From assembly GCA_914767715.1 (NCBI GenBank), contig OU612066.1, positions 19,192,283 to 19,256,282 on the forward strand: a stretch of 64,000 nt of DNA, written 5' to 3'. How positions within the stretch are numbered: position 1 is the first letter of the stretch; the number at the start of each line of letters is the position of its first letter. This DNA comes from Membranipora membranacea. Its lineage: Eukaryota; Bryozoa; Gymnolaemata; Cheilostomatida; Membraniporidae. Shown piece by piece: positions 26,144 to 38,200 of the stretch. The notes under the pieces are model-generated. The model made no database searches. It was not told where the DNA came from and saw only the letters and a list, made by a program, of their open reading frames with translations. The position numbers and the translations under genes are program-made.

Positions 26144-29100
26144 TCATACTAGAGTTAAAGTTTTATCGTAAAGTTTTAATAGCCTTAGAGCCTCCGTCAA
26201 AGCTTCAGCGTTATTATTGACCAACATTGATGTATTAACATTCTGCTCCCATGTCATGTAGTAATTCTCTTGTTTCTTTGTTTGACTGTTTATAACTACA
26301 TTGAGTTTACCCATCAACTGACTCATGATGTGTGCATGAAGCCGATCTGATACCACAACCTGAAATAGATGTGATCGTATTGAAAATAAATTGAATTAGT
26401 ACAAATGTTACCCCTTTTCTCTGTATTGATGTAGAACACACAAAAATGGTGGGATAGATTTCAAACTGTGGAATACAAGGATAAATTACAACATAACAAG
26501 ACAATGCTTTCACATCCTAACTCTGTTACCTTAGCTCTGGAGAGGAAGGCTACACCAGTCATAGTACGAAGTTGGTGATCTTCCCAAAAGTTATCAGACT
26601 TTTGACTCATCCACTCATCTTTCCAGTCTGTCACCTGTAAGCATGTATATACAGTCATCTTATTTATACATCCCATTTTATGAAGGGTTAGTTTGTAGAG
26701 TACTTTGTATTGTACATATGATAAACAGTCACCCCTAAATTGATTTTCATGGTAGATTACTCTCCCACTACACTAATTCAAACTGTGCCCATATAGTTAA
26801 CACACTGACAGCGGTCGCAACCTCAGCGGCTCCTCAATTAGTTTTTATATAAACATCAATCCTCTGAGGATCAGCTGCGGCTTATGTGTTAGTAATGTGA
26901 CGTCATGCAAACCTGAGGTTGCAACCGCTTAGTATCAGCTGAGGCTGCTATCAGCATAATAAGTTGACAATGGTTACATTGTGCAAACATCTGAGCTCAG
27001 CTAAGTTAGCTGCCATAGGGGAAAGGGGGAGCAACTCCAAAATGCAGTAAAATTTGGTTTATTCATTTCTTATGGTATCCTAATCTTGAGTGTGCAATAT
27101 CTCAAGTAGATGTATTATGAATTTGACATTAGGATGTCTACGTTTGCCAGTTTTGCTGTAGCTAATTGCTTGGCATAAGGTTCAGAATCAGCAGACATTA
27201 AAAAAAGAGCCAAGACATTAACGCACCTCAATAGATACACCGGCAGGGAACTGAGGCATAGCATCTCCCTGTGATTCCCAGTCATCCCTTTTCAGCCACA
27301 CAATATCATACACTGGTACTATGTTCATTCTGATACTGCCAACAGCAAAGGCAGAGTCAGGTGCCAGGTAATTATGTGTAGTTTTGAAGTACTGCTCTGC
27401 CAAGTCGTATGAGTATCTACAACACAAATCCATTACATACCTACATACCATGTCAAAATACCACCCATAGAGTCACAATGTGCATACCTCTGAGCTCAGA
27501 GGTGATGAACCGCTAATTAATGTCTTTTCACTAGTTAGCTGCAACAAGCTAGAGGGGAGCAACTCCAAATTAATCTAGTTCTCTTGGTATCCTAATCTTG
27601 AGTGTGCAATATCTCAAGTACATATATTTTTACATTTATTCATACCAAAGGTAAAGACTTTCATCTTATCATGGTATGAACAGAGTGCAGCTGAGCACTA
27701 GATCTCACTAACCTGTCTCTGAGTACAACATGGACATCTTGGTGTTTGGCGAAGATTTGGGCAAACTGTTCAATCTCTGTACAAGGTTTGATAGGATGAC
27801 ACACACTTATCGGGAATACCATGACTCTGTTGTTAGGAAAGTTCTCTACTGTGGTTGTGCACACGTATTCATGTGATGGATGGCCTATGTACCCTGCACC
27901 TTGTATCAGTACTACCTAAAAAAAATAATGGTGGTTATAGACAGTTTTCTGAGCTCTTATGTATGCCTCAATTCGGAGTTGTCCTCTCTCCAGTTTGGTA
28001 CTTTTAACCCACGCCGCATAGGAAAAACCTGCTGAAAGAGGGTTATCTTGAAAACCGATTATGTTAGGATAAAAATGAGGGTTGATTCAGAGTCTGCACC
28101 ATTGAAAACCATGGGAGACAGGGTTTCCAAATCATTGGAGGCTTGGATTGTTGATAAATTTTAATTTTAGTGACGAAACTCATGAAAAATTCTGCCAAAT
28201 TGTCCGCAAAAAAGGCAGAAAATGCCATAATTGACTATCCAAATACTAAAATTATTTACCAAACTATGTCCATATGAGTTTTCAATGCTGCAGATTCTGA
28301 ATCAAAAATAATTTTTATCCTATTATAAGCAGTTATCAAGATAACCCTCTTTTCAGCACGTTTTTCCTATGCGGCGTGGGTTAAAAGTACCAAACTGGAG
28401 AGAGGACAACTCCGAATTGAGGCACAAATCGGAGCTCAGAAAACTGTCTATTGATGAGGATAATCACGGATATTGCGGGACATGCTAAGATCTTGGTAAT
28501 GGTGATCCTCTAACTGACCTAGAGGAGATTTTTGGATCAGAATTGTCTATCACTGTAATCTACTCACCAATTCAGGGTCGTCTTTATTGATACCAGAGAA
28601 ATCACAATCTCGTCCAGGATAGAAGCAGTGATATATTAGCTCTATACCCATACGTTCTAATATCCTACGCTGCCCAATGGTGATCAAATGATCTCCCTTA
28701 TTAAACCACTGGAACACATTCACCAAAACTGCCTTTTTATAACGCCCTTATGAAGAAAAAATAATGGAGATTATAATTAATACAAAGATGAACACATTAT
28801 ATGAATGCTGTTCAATCATGTGCTTTTTACCTTGACCTTTTTTCATGCTTCATGGTTATCTAATGAAGATTGGTGTGAAAATAAAAAACTTTGGGTGTTT
28901 CACTAAGAGTGTGAGATGATAGTCATTTCGCGATAACTGATTTATCCTTAAACATACAAATACTTTTTATTTACATGTTTACAGATTTATCAGTTCCACA
29001 AACCAATTAGCAATCGGTTAGAACTGCATATATCAAGGGACATATAAATGCAAGCATGAGGACCATTTTAGCCCTCTGTTTTTATAGGTTTCTCTTTTTA

Positions 29101-32100
29101 AAGTTAAAGTGCTAAAACTTTGCCCAGGTTGCTGGTAGTGGCATTTCATTATTAAATGCATCACTTGACTTTCTTTTTCGCAAGTTCTGCCTTGTTTCAT
29201 TTATTTGGAAACTGTGTATTCAGGGAGGGTGTAAGTTATAGTATGGCACAGAATACAGAGATTACCGATTATATGTGTGAACACCTCTTCATGTATCCTG
29301 TAAGCCTCCTTAATCAGAGAGATAGTGTCCTTCACTTTGATTGACTGTAGATTTGCTTTCGTCGGGTCCTCATAACTCTTTACCATATTCTGTCAATCAC
29401 AATGTGGTACGTTTTTTAGAAGATTCTGAAGATCTGGAGAGTGTTGATCAATCACACCATCAGAAACAACAAGATGAACAAACCAAAGGTTGCGCTCTAT
29501 CTCAAACTACAAACAAGTTGTTGACTACAGGGTAGATAGGGTGATGGTTGGTAATGTTGAGGGTACGGTTGGGTAACTTATAGCCTATATTGACAATCTT
29601 TTTGTTGGGGGGGGGGGGTTATCAGGTAGCTTAGTCATACTCATATTGATTGATTTTGGTAGTGTTTCTGTTTGTCAGGTGTATCATTAATATTAGCACA
29701 ATGCCATTAACTGGCGAAGGAATGGAAGATATCTCTGGTGATTGGTACTACAGGATTAACCAGATAAACATCCGATTACAGTATATGTGTGATGAATGAT
29801 GCACATCTTGGCATGACTATTAATGCGATAGGAATCATTCAATTGACAGGTTCTGTTACATCTTTTTGCCATAATTATTTTGAAAAAATTAATTAAAGCT
29901 TTTGCTGATCAGTTAGTAAAAAGGCTCAAGTAACTTCATTATTATTTTAGTATTTGGAATCTCCTTTTGATCAATTAAATTTTGACTTTTATTTTATATT
30001 TGATTGTGCAATAAATTGAATTAGGCCCTAATTTGAAATTAGTGACATAGTAAGTTTTTAAATAAATCTTAGTCATAACAAATTCTCACCAACTTTATTT
30101 CGAGACACTGATAAATAATGAATTTGATGTAAGACATGAAGTAGCCTACCTGTAGTAGGGTGTCAGCAGCTTCACCTTCTGCTGAGGCAGCCAACTCCTG
30201 CCTCCTATCACTCACAATTCGATCAACATTCAATGGTGGTAACACTACATTAGTCATGTGTTCTCCAGCAGAGGGATACAGAGCTACATCAGGGGTCGTT
30301 ATTGGAGATACAGTAGCTATGATCACAACCACTGCAGTCACTACTGTGATCAAACTGAGTGAAGCATTACTATCTGAAGCAAAAAAGGTTTCATGATTCT
30401 GTAAAAAAATGTGACTTGACCATCTGCAACAAGGTTGGTATATTCAGCTAATTGCAGGCGCAAAATTACATCTCCGCCATGAACACGGACAACTCCCTGA
30501 CAATTAAATATACCACTTGAGGACATACAAGGGTACAGTTAGTTCACTTTTCGTTGCAAACAATGGCAGATTTAACGTTGCTAGTCAACTGCAAAAAAAT
30601 TTTTTTCTAAATTTCTCATTTCCAGTTATTCAAGAGTTGGCCGTCTCAAGCCAAACATAGCCTAGTTTTTTGCAAAACAATCAACAACACTCATTCTGCA
30701 AGTGATATTCGAAATTAAAATAAATGTATTTAAAAAAGTTATCCATGCCACCTCAAATTAATTTAGCTTGTACTGTACCGTGTGACCTACGCGTTATCTG
30801 GAATATTGTTGTTGGACACCCTTCACAATTTCACACTTGGATGTGAAAAAAGGTGCAGGGCATTTTGGTAAATCCTAAACATGTAAAAAAAATCATCTCA
30901 CTTAGAGGAGTTGCAGGTAACTGCTCATTTAATCTCTACTTCTATTGAACCACCAACAAACCACAAGAACCAACCGCAAGCACCACCCACAAGCACCACC
31001 CACAAGGACCACCCACAAACCGCAAATGAATATTCATATTTCACCTAAATACCAGGAGGTGTGATCGGATATGACACTCCCACATGAAAAATGTCATTTC
31101 ATTTGACTAAGAAAGATAGGTTTGAACTTTTAAAGTCTGAAGCGCTGTTTTAAATCAAGAAATAGAACATAGGGATATATCACCACAAACTGGATGTATT
31201 TTAAGGTAGCATAATGTGGCAGTGATTGATTAATTGTGCCAAAAATTTACTCACCACTAAACGGGCAGACTTTTGGAAACATGTATATAGCAAGTCCTAG
31301 TAGCATAACTCCCCCCATGAGCCAATTATTTGAGGTCAGCATTGTCTTTCCAATGAAGTAGAAGACTGCGGCTACAAGTATTCTTTTGAGAAGATTTGAA
31401 GTTGCATGCCCAACAACAGAGGTGTATTTTAATATCACACATGTGGAGATGACTGTGTATGTAACATGGAAAAGGGCAGAGATTAGACTGTCAGTGATAT
31501 CAAAGCTGCTCGGTCTTTCAGTTAGAGCAATGATTAGTGATACCATAGCTATTAACACGGCGGCTGCAATGAGGCTGGCTTTGTAAAGCAAATCCAATTT
31601 CGACTTGATGGTCGGAGCTCCTTCTTGTAACAACTTGAGATTAATATTTCTTACTCCAAAAAGTATATTTGAAACGAATGCCATTGCGAGTCCAAAAGTA
31701 GCACCAGCTTGCAGAGATGGCTGCCAAACAAAGCCGAGGGCTCCTGACACAACCAGGGGTAGCGATATTATAACATGTGTCTGTAACTTAGAGCCGAGTA
31801 GCATTGAGGTTAGCACCGCAGTGGTGATTGGTTCAAATGATTTAATAGTAAAGGCTGATCCAGTATTTACAAATGCTATACTGGCGTTTGTGGAGAGCGT
31901 TGCCAAAGCATGTGCTATATACATTGATAGAGTTGAAGGCTCACTTCTTGGCTCTGTCACTGTTATATCACCATTTTGAGTAGATTTTTTACCAGTACTG
32001 TCGTTTCCCTCGTTTAAACTGGCAAACATGCCTCTATTGGCGAGCAGTACAAATATCTTCAACACACCACCTCCAACGAGCAGCTGTACAATAGTCAGGA

Positions 32101-32254
32101 GGAACACGGTGATCCATTCTTGAGCCCTTTTATCTGCGTCTCCTGCTTTGATTGTAGAACGAGCGTAGAAGTGTGCAAAGAATGAGAAGAGAGTCCATAA
32201 AATAAACCAAAAGATGCCAAATGTAGCCGTGGAAATCTGGACAGCCTGAGTCAT
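26144..32254 (-). CDS. Triose/PEP-phosphate-translocator-like transporter fused to a polysaccharide pyruvyltransferase
   Basis: Eight minus-strand exons join in phase throughout: 31255-32254, 30150-30373, 29266-29389, 28568-28746, 27713-27915, 27227-27416, 26530-26634, 26144-26359; 746 residues. Residues 1-333 form a roughly ten-helix transporter of the TPT/nucleotide-sugar-transporter superfamily. FTIKSFEPITTAVLTSMLLG and LFGVRNINLKLL match its HxxKxxEP and N-x-x-x-RN-x-x-x-K signatures, and the C-terminal part has NLLKRILVAAVFYFIGK. The second exon adds a hydrophobic span (about 339-357) and a linker. Residues about 450-720 are a polysaccharide pyruvyltransferase domain: NVFQWFNKGDHLITIGQ, IQGAGYIG, VFPISV, VVLRDRYSYDLA, LAPDSAFAVG, VYDIVWLKRDD, VVVSDRLHAHI and the KxxxYYMTW tail. 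Bacterial and fission-yeast relatives move a pyruvyl ketal from PEP onto sugars; plant TPT relatives include PEP/phosphate antiporters. I infer a Golgi protein that imports PEP and uses it. The ATG at 32254 follows an acceptor (CTACAG), so there is a 5' UTR exon upstream. The second exon has no ATG before its membrane span, which supports one fused protein. Confidence 0.86.
26806..26930. repeat. Short inverted-repeat element in a fusion-gene intron
   Basis: GCGGTCGCAACCTCAG near 26812 is mirrored by CTGAGGTTGCAACCGC near 26912-26927, bracketing about 90 bases with an internal CTCAGCGG/AGCTGCGG pair. It is a small fold-back, MITE-like element. Confidence 0.5.
27075..27620. repeat. Pair of direct repeats in two adjacent introns
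   Basis: A unit containing GGTATCCTAATCTTGAGTGT and then GCAATATCTCAAGTA occurs at about 27075-27110 and again at about 27584-27620. Each copy is preceded by GGGGGAGCAACTCCAAA-like or GGGGAGCAACTCCAAA-like sequence. The copies flank the exon at 27227-27416, so they are separate insertions of one repeat family or a local duplication. Confidence 0.6.
27937..28451. mobile_element. MITE-like element with about 115-bp terminal inverted repeats
   Basis: The left end begins ATAGACAGTTTTCTGAGCTC and the right end finishes with its exact complement. The match continues inward for over 100 bases (including AATTCGGAGTTGTCCTCTCT and CCCACGCCGCATAGGAAAAA) with a few mismatches. The centre has no coding capacity. 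It lies inside an intron of the pyruvyltransferase fusion gene. A diverged relative of its inner part appears at about 3560-3940. Confidence 0.85.
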
Positions 32255-35194
32255 GATTCCTGTAGTTTAGAGGAAAACACTTACTGCTGCATTTAGATAT
32301 ACCTTCAAAGAAATATAATATAGGCTAGAGGCTTCTTCTGGCAAGTCCGACAATGATTATATGCTAAAAGTATAAGATGTAAACAATGCCTATACTTTAG
32401 GCTTCTTTGGAAGTGACTGAACGGGTTAACTGTCGCAAGGCTGCTAAAGTAAAATATTCTGAGTCCATTTCAACCTAACAAGCTCGTATCTATATGGATA
32501 CTGTATATCATTTGCATAGTTTTTGAACATGACAAACTAGTCTGCCTGTGCAAACGTTCAATGCACAAGAAAAGTTTGTCTAGTACCTGTCATTAGCCTG
32601 CACAGCCTGCGCCGGACTAACCTGTCATGACATGAACAAAGCCAGATTTGTATCAATAATATTAACTCTGGCCCATTTACCTCTGACCAGCTACTGTATA
32701 TTCTCCTGGTCCTAGTATGCCTCACGTTGTTAAACTGGAACGAGGATAAGTGGTAACTCTGATTGCAGCAAACCTTCATCTAACCATTTTATTGATTGAC
32801 AGTAATCTAAATACTTACATATCCTGTCTGTGAATCTGTCACCAAAGATTCCTGTTGTATTCAAAAGACAAAATGTTTTCAGTTTTATTGTGAGGATGGC
32901 GACAATGCCAGTGAAGCACGACAATCATGGGTGAAATCAGTCTGTCACACCGAATTAGGCAATGATAAAAGCTACAGAGTGAATCAAATCAATGAGTTTT
33001 CTTTCCGCTTTTAGCCAGCATTCATCAAACTAGCCTACTAATCCTTTGTGCTAGGCTATGCTTCGATGGCCATTCCTTGCAGTCTTTCATATGCAAATTA
33101 GGGGAATATGACCGTGTGAGGGGAGGTTCTATGAATCATTAAAACTATTGGAGATAACCCTGTAATTTGGTGCACTTGTGGATGTTGTGACAAGTTGTAA
33201 CCTGTATGGCTACTTGGAGCTAACTAATAATTTGGAGACATCCTCATAAAATTGAAAGGGCGTTGTTTTTCTTGACAAGCGCTAAGTTATCTTAATATTT
33301 TGAACAGACAGCTAAGATAGTCCACAACAATAATTATAATCCAAAAGCCACGGCAATATAGCCATGTCTAGCGGTTACAAAAACTAAAAAAGTGAACGCT
33401 TGACAAGGCTACATGCGTTAAGCCCCTAACTCCTTGCGTTAACCAGTTACAAAGCTATTGGTTAGCGGTTGATGTTTGAATTACAGGACTATAATCTGTC
33501 AAACCAAGGAGTTAGAGTTCCTTGGTCGAACGGTTATTGAATCTTTTTGTAGCAATACATTTTGTGACTGAGATAGCATCATTAGGACATCAACAACTGA
33601 CAAATGTCGTAAATTAAGCCATTCAAGTTGTATATGGGCAAAATTTTGGCTTGCTTGGCTTTTCTTTAAGGTTCTGAATAACTTGCGAGATATTTTTTTA
33701 ACAAATCCACTGCTATGTATTTTCATGAGAGGTAGCTGATGGGGTTTGTAACTTTCTGTGCTTCTATCTTTATAGCATTATAGCATGGGCGTCAGAAGGG
33801 GTGCTCAGGGTGCTCAAGTGAGCACCCCTTGGGAGGTTTAAATTTTTTTTCTTCTTAACAATTGGAACTCAATGTTTTCTTTTATCGCTAGAACTTTCTA
33901 TCGGGGCCCGGGCAAGAGGCTGTTGCTGTTAAATATTTTTGGTATCATGCTTGGTGTTGCTCATCCATAAAAGTTGGGTGGTATGTACCAGAATGTCTCT
34001 TTTTGGGTCTCAAATTTAAAAATATTTCCGTCGGCAGGAGGGCGCTCGGGCGCCCCTCCCGCACCCCCCCCCCCCACTTACACATGCCACTAACTACTCC
34101 ACAGCTAAAAGGAGCACCCCTTGGTAACTCCTTCTGACGCCCATGAGCATTATACCAAATGTACTAAATTAATTGATTTTATTACTATATATAGATCAGA
34201 CCAGTCATTCTTGGTGAAAAATGCCATTGGATAGATATAATGTATTCATGACCCGTGGCGTTTACCTCAAACCCTGTCAAAAGGTTTCTTGCCTCAGAAT
34301 TATGTATTATAGCGTGTGTGAATCAATGATGCATGCATGCCTTGGAAAATACTAATAACGCAACAGCTAGTATCGTGATTCAGTCTCACATTGTTTCGCC
34401 AATAACAAGGGTTCTCCAATGAATAGATTTGTATTTGCTTTCACTGCTATTCATTCATTCTCAATGGGGATAGGGAGAGGCATAATAATTTGTTAGCCAA
34501 ACAGGCTCAGCTAATTTAGTCAACAATCTTCTAGTAGATCCCCTTCATTCCATCAGAACGTAAGTTGAGATAATGTCGATTATTTGACTCTGGTTGAGCT
34601 GACTGCAGGACTAGGTTGCACCAGGTTGCCTTTATTTGAAAACCTCAAAACTTGTAAAGTACTTTTTAAGGTAAGTGCCCTTTGATCGATACTTGATTTG
34701 TTACATATTAAATGCTGTGCAAAAACACATTTCATCTTTTATAAACATAAGCCTAGAACATCTAGTGAAGTCCTTATGCAAAACTACAACAGAATGTCAT
34801 TGAGCGTGATTATACACATTTGGGGGATTTTGATGGAATCTTCCCCAGACAGGGGGAAAGAGTCTGGGTGGTTCTGACTAGGCGGAATCTAATTCAACAA
34901 AGTTGGGGGCTTGTGAGTGCTCTCAAAGTTGGTCAGCCTTCTTTTTCAATAACTGATTTCTTGTGATGCTTACGGGGGTCCAGGCTTATACAAGGCTTGA
35001 AAACGCGTAGTGACCTGTTACTGCTAAGCTCTTGGGCCTTACTTAGTTACAGTAATGATCCTGTCCAAGATGGCTAATGGAACCAGGTGTAGATTTGTCA
35101 AGCCACATGGGATTTTCTCCATCCATAGCCAGGTCGTTTTGACTTAGGCTATAGCTACACCTTACACTAACCGCTGATTATGATTTTCTTGTAG
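32255..35194. promoter_or_regulatory. Divergent intergenic region between two glycan genes
   Basis: This separates the start of the transporter-pyruvyltransferase gene (minus) from the type II glycan enzyme (plus), so it should hold both promoters and their non-coding first exons. On the plus side a donor AAG|GTAAGT near 34670 is the likely end of a 5' UTR exon that splices to the acceptor at 35193-35194. On the minus side the acceptor is at 32260-32261, and its 5' exon is probably at 32.8-33.0 kb. A hAT-like MITE occupies 33783-34146. I cannot name specific factor sites. Confidence 0.45.
33783..34146. mobile_element. hAT-like non-autonomous element (MITE) with 8-bp target-site duplication
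   Basis: The ends are inverted: GCATGGGCGTCAGAAGG at the left and CCTTCTGACGCCCATGA at the right. The second inner repeat, GAGCACCCCTTGG, also appears near both ends. The element is flanked by identical 8-base words GCATTATA (33775-33782 and 34147-34154). An 8-bp duplication is typical of hAT-superfamily insertions. There is no transposase. It sits between the two divergent glycan genes. Confidence 0.85.
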
Positions 35195-35219
35195 AGTGAC
35201 GGTGCTGCTAACTGAGATT

Positions 35220-38200
35220 ATGACACTACTCAGACTTAATAAGGGAGCACTTGTATTGCTGCTCCTGCTGACATCAGCTGTGTTTGTTGTATTCAAAGTC
35301 GCCATGTATGATGGCGTTCTCAAAGGCCGAGCAAGCAGTCTGCATCAGGGAGAACTCTCTATAGAAACCCGACAACTCAGCAACGAAAAAGAGGCAAAAT
35401 TACCAGGCAATGCTAGAGGTATGTTGTTGTTAAGAATTAAAAAGCGTCAGGTGAGTCTCAGCAGGGTTTCTGTACTCAATGTTGGTCACGCGAAAGTGGC
35501 CGTGTGACCAGGATAGTAAATAGAGGCTTTCATTGTACTCATCAACAACCGAAATCTATCAAGCGAGGACTTAGAGGGAGAGAGACTAATTATTATATCT
35601 GTATAGGGTTCCCAATATATGCTCTATTTCTAGTTTAATTTCTAGGATAAAAAAAACTGCCCTCTTCTGATTAAATTTATTATCAATAAAGGAAAAATGT
35701 AGACCAGTCTCGAAAAAATATGTTTTGTGCAATAATGGAGTGATAGAGAAATTACTGTTTAACTTCTTAGTGCAGGTTGGAAGTTTCTCGTTTCTGATCA
35801 TTTTGTGAGTCAAATCTTGGTCAAGCCTTGCAATTATGTATCCAATGGTTTGGTTGATTAAAATGGTTGATTAAAATGAGTGGTCTTATCGCACTCCACA
35901 CCCTGAAGCACTTTTTATAAATGTAATTAAATATTTTTTTCATAATATTTAGATGTCTACAAAGAACAAACATCTCTTCATATCGACCAATCATCTACTG
36001 CGGCTGATTCATATCCTGATGGAGCTTATAGTAAAGAACAAATGCTACGGGGTCTGGTATTCACAGACCACACACAGCTAGGAAGTATGGAGGGAGAAAT
36101 GTCTCATAATGTGACCTTATCTGTTGTGAGTAATGGATAGCTCCAATGATAATAATACCCTGTAGGAGTGAAGCTTAGACTGAATACATTTACTCCTCAG
36201 GGGTAATTATATTTCTACAGCAGCATATTATTCCTAAAAGCACCTTTGTTGAGCAGAGTTTTGATTTAATCAACACAGGTGCAGGATGTCCAATTTGTCA
36301 TTAACTTTTACAATAGGGTTACTGGAAGAAAGATTGTTCTATGGTTTAAATAGCAAACAATACCAGTTAAGCTTCACCAACTCTTCTAAAAACTGTGTAG
36401 GAGGAACCAATCCTTCTTCATGAAAGATGGTTTTCACCATAGACTTAATAATAAGTCTATAGTTTTCACAATTGTTTGAACCAGAAAATCTATTCCTGTT
36501 TTCACATTAAGCCCCACCCACAAAATACTGTCGACAATTTTGAGAGGCATTGCACAAACCTCTGTTCAAGTGCAATGAAATTTATTGAATTGGCTGATAC
36601 ATTAAATTCCCCCCAATGAACTTCCTTCATTAATCAAACTATAAGTCGCAACCTAGACTAAATATATAATATAGTTTATGGTTGCAATCATCTAAGAATT
36701 GCAATCATAAATTAGCAATCATATAAAATAATAAGATGCAATTTTATAACAGAGTGCTTTGGCAGCTACCAAAGAAAAACAGCTTTGCCAAGAACCAAGT
36801 AGCTACCTATCAAGAACTTCTCAATTAGACAGGAAATTGGCGTGATTTTTATCTATCAAATGAAATCTATTGGAGGCTTTCTTGCTTTATCACAATGCTG
36901 GTTTTAAATATAGTCTAATGGAGTTCGATGCTGCAAAATTGCTGTGCATTATTCAAATTAAACACCAGCCTGATTAAGCTATAATTATCAGCTCTCTCAC
37001 TCAATCATAGGTGGAGTTTCAAACCTGTTTATTATATTATAGGTGAAATCTCTCTCCCCTGCAGTAATCGCCCATGTGAAAGATATATTCAATGATGACC
37101 ACAATGAAAATATTTATTTTGCAACAATTCCGGCGATTATAAAACGAGGTAACGCTGTAGAGGCTGTTATCAGAATATGGCTTGGACAGTTCGAGAAGAT
37201 GAAAACACACTACAGGAATAATGGTAATGAGCTTGTTTGATCATCTGTATTTTTAGGCCTTACTGACTTGGACTTATCATTACAAGCAAAAAAACAGTTT
37301 GAAAAAATTCAAGAGAAATAAAATAATATTCTAATGGACTGTTGTTAACTGTCCAAAAATCAATTATTAGAGGTTGTTTTCCATAACAAGCCATAATAAT
37401 TAGGACAAATGTCAGGGAATGAGAAAAGGAAGACCCTTTATTATGTGGAAGACTGTGTAGCCTATCTGCTTTTCAACTCTGCATTGTTGTATGCAACCGA
37501 AAAACAAAAGCATGTTCCGTAAGACTCTTTGTCATAACTTGGACTTATGCCCTGTTGCAGGTTGGAACCTCAATACTATGTTTAACGAGTGGAAGAATAG
37601 CTGGCAAGAGAATCACTTTTATCATGTCTTGCTTGATGAAAATTATAATCAGCTCAAACCAGGAGGGCTTATGGGAATTCCTACAACAACCAACGTCAAG
37701 TTCACATACAAGAGTGATGGGCCCATGGATCCCAGGTATGGCCATCATTAGCTTCCTCTTCCACAGACAATTGCAACAAATCATGAATACATGAGCTGCC
37801 AGGGCTTTTTCTGATATTCTGCCTGTACACATCTCCCTGGCAAGAAAAATGTGTAAGCACTAAGCACTCATTGCCGCAGCATCCTACTTGTGCTAAGTAC
37901 GCTGGGTTGTTGTACAAATTTGACTTGAGATGCCATTTGGGCTCCTGCAAATATATCCTGTGAAGAAGTAACTTGCATATCTGTTGATTTATTGTAGATT
38001 AGTGCAGAGTGGTGACAGCACACTTCTGATCTTCCATACCTGGTTAGTGGACAAGAACTCAAACAATGAAGTTGGGGGCAGACCACATATCTGGGATATG
38101 GACAGACATGTCAAACGTAGACTGTGGCCCCATATCAATCTTCAGCGGACAGAAATCAATTGGATACCTCTCGATATAAATGGAGAACTATATTTTACTT

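Noticed and set aside
30160-30396. Plus-strand open frame of 78 codons
   Set aside because: It is the antisense shadow of the second exon of the transporter-pyruvyltransferase gene.
31386-31979. Plus-strand open frames of 66 and 124 codons
   Set aside because: They run antisense to the transporter exon and have no family features.
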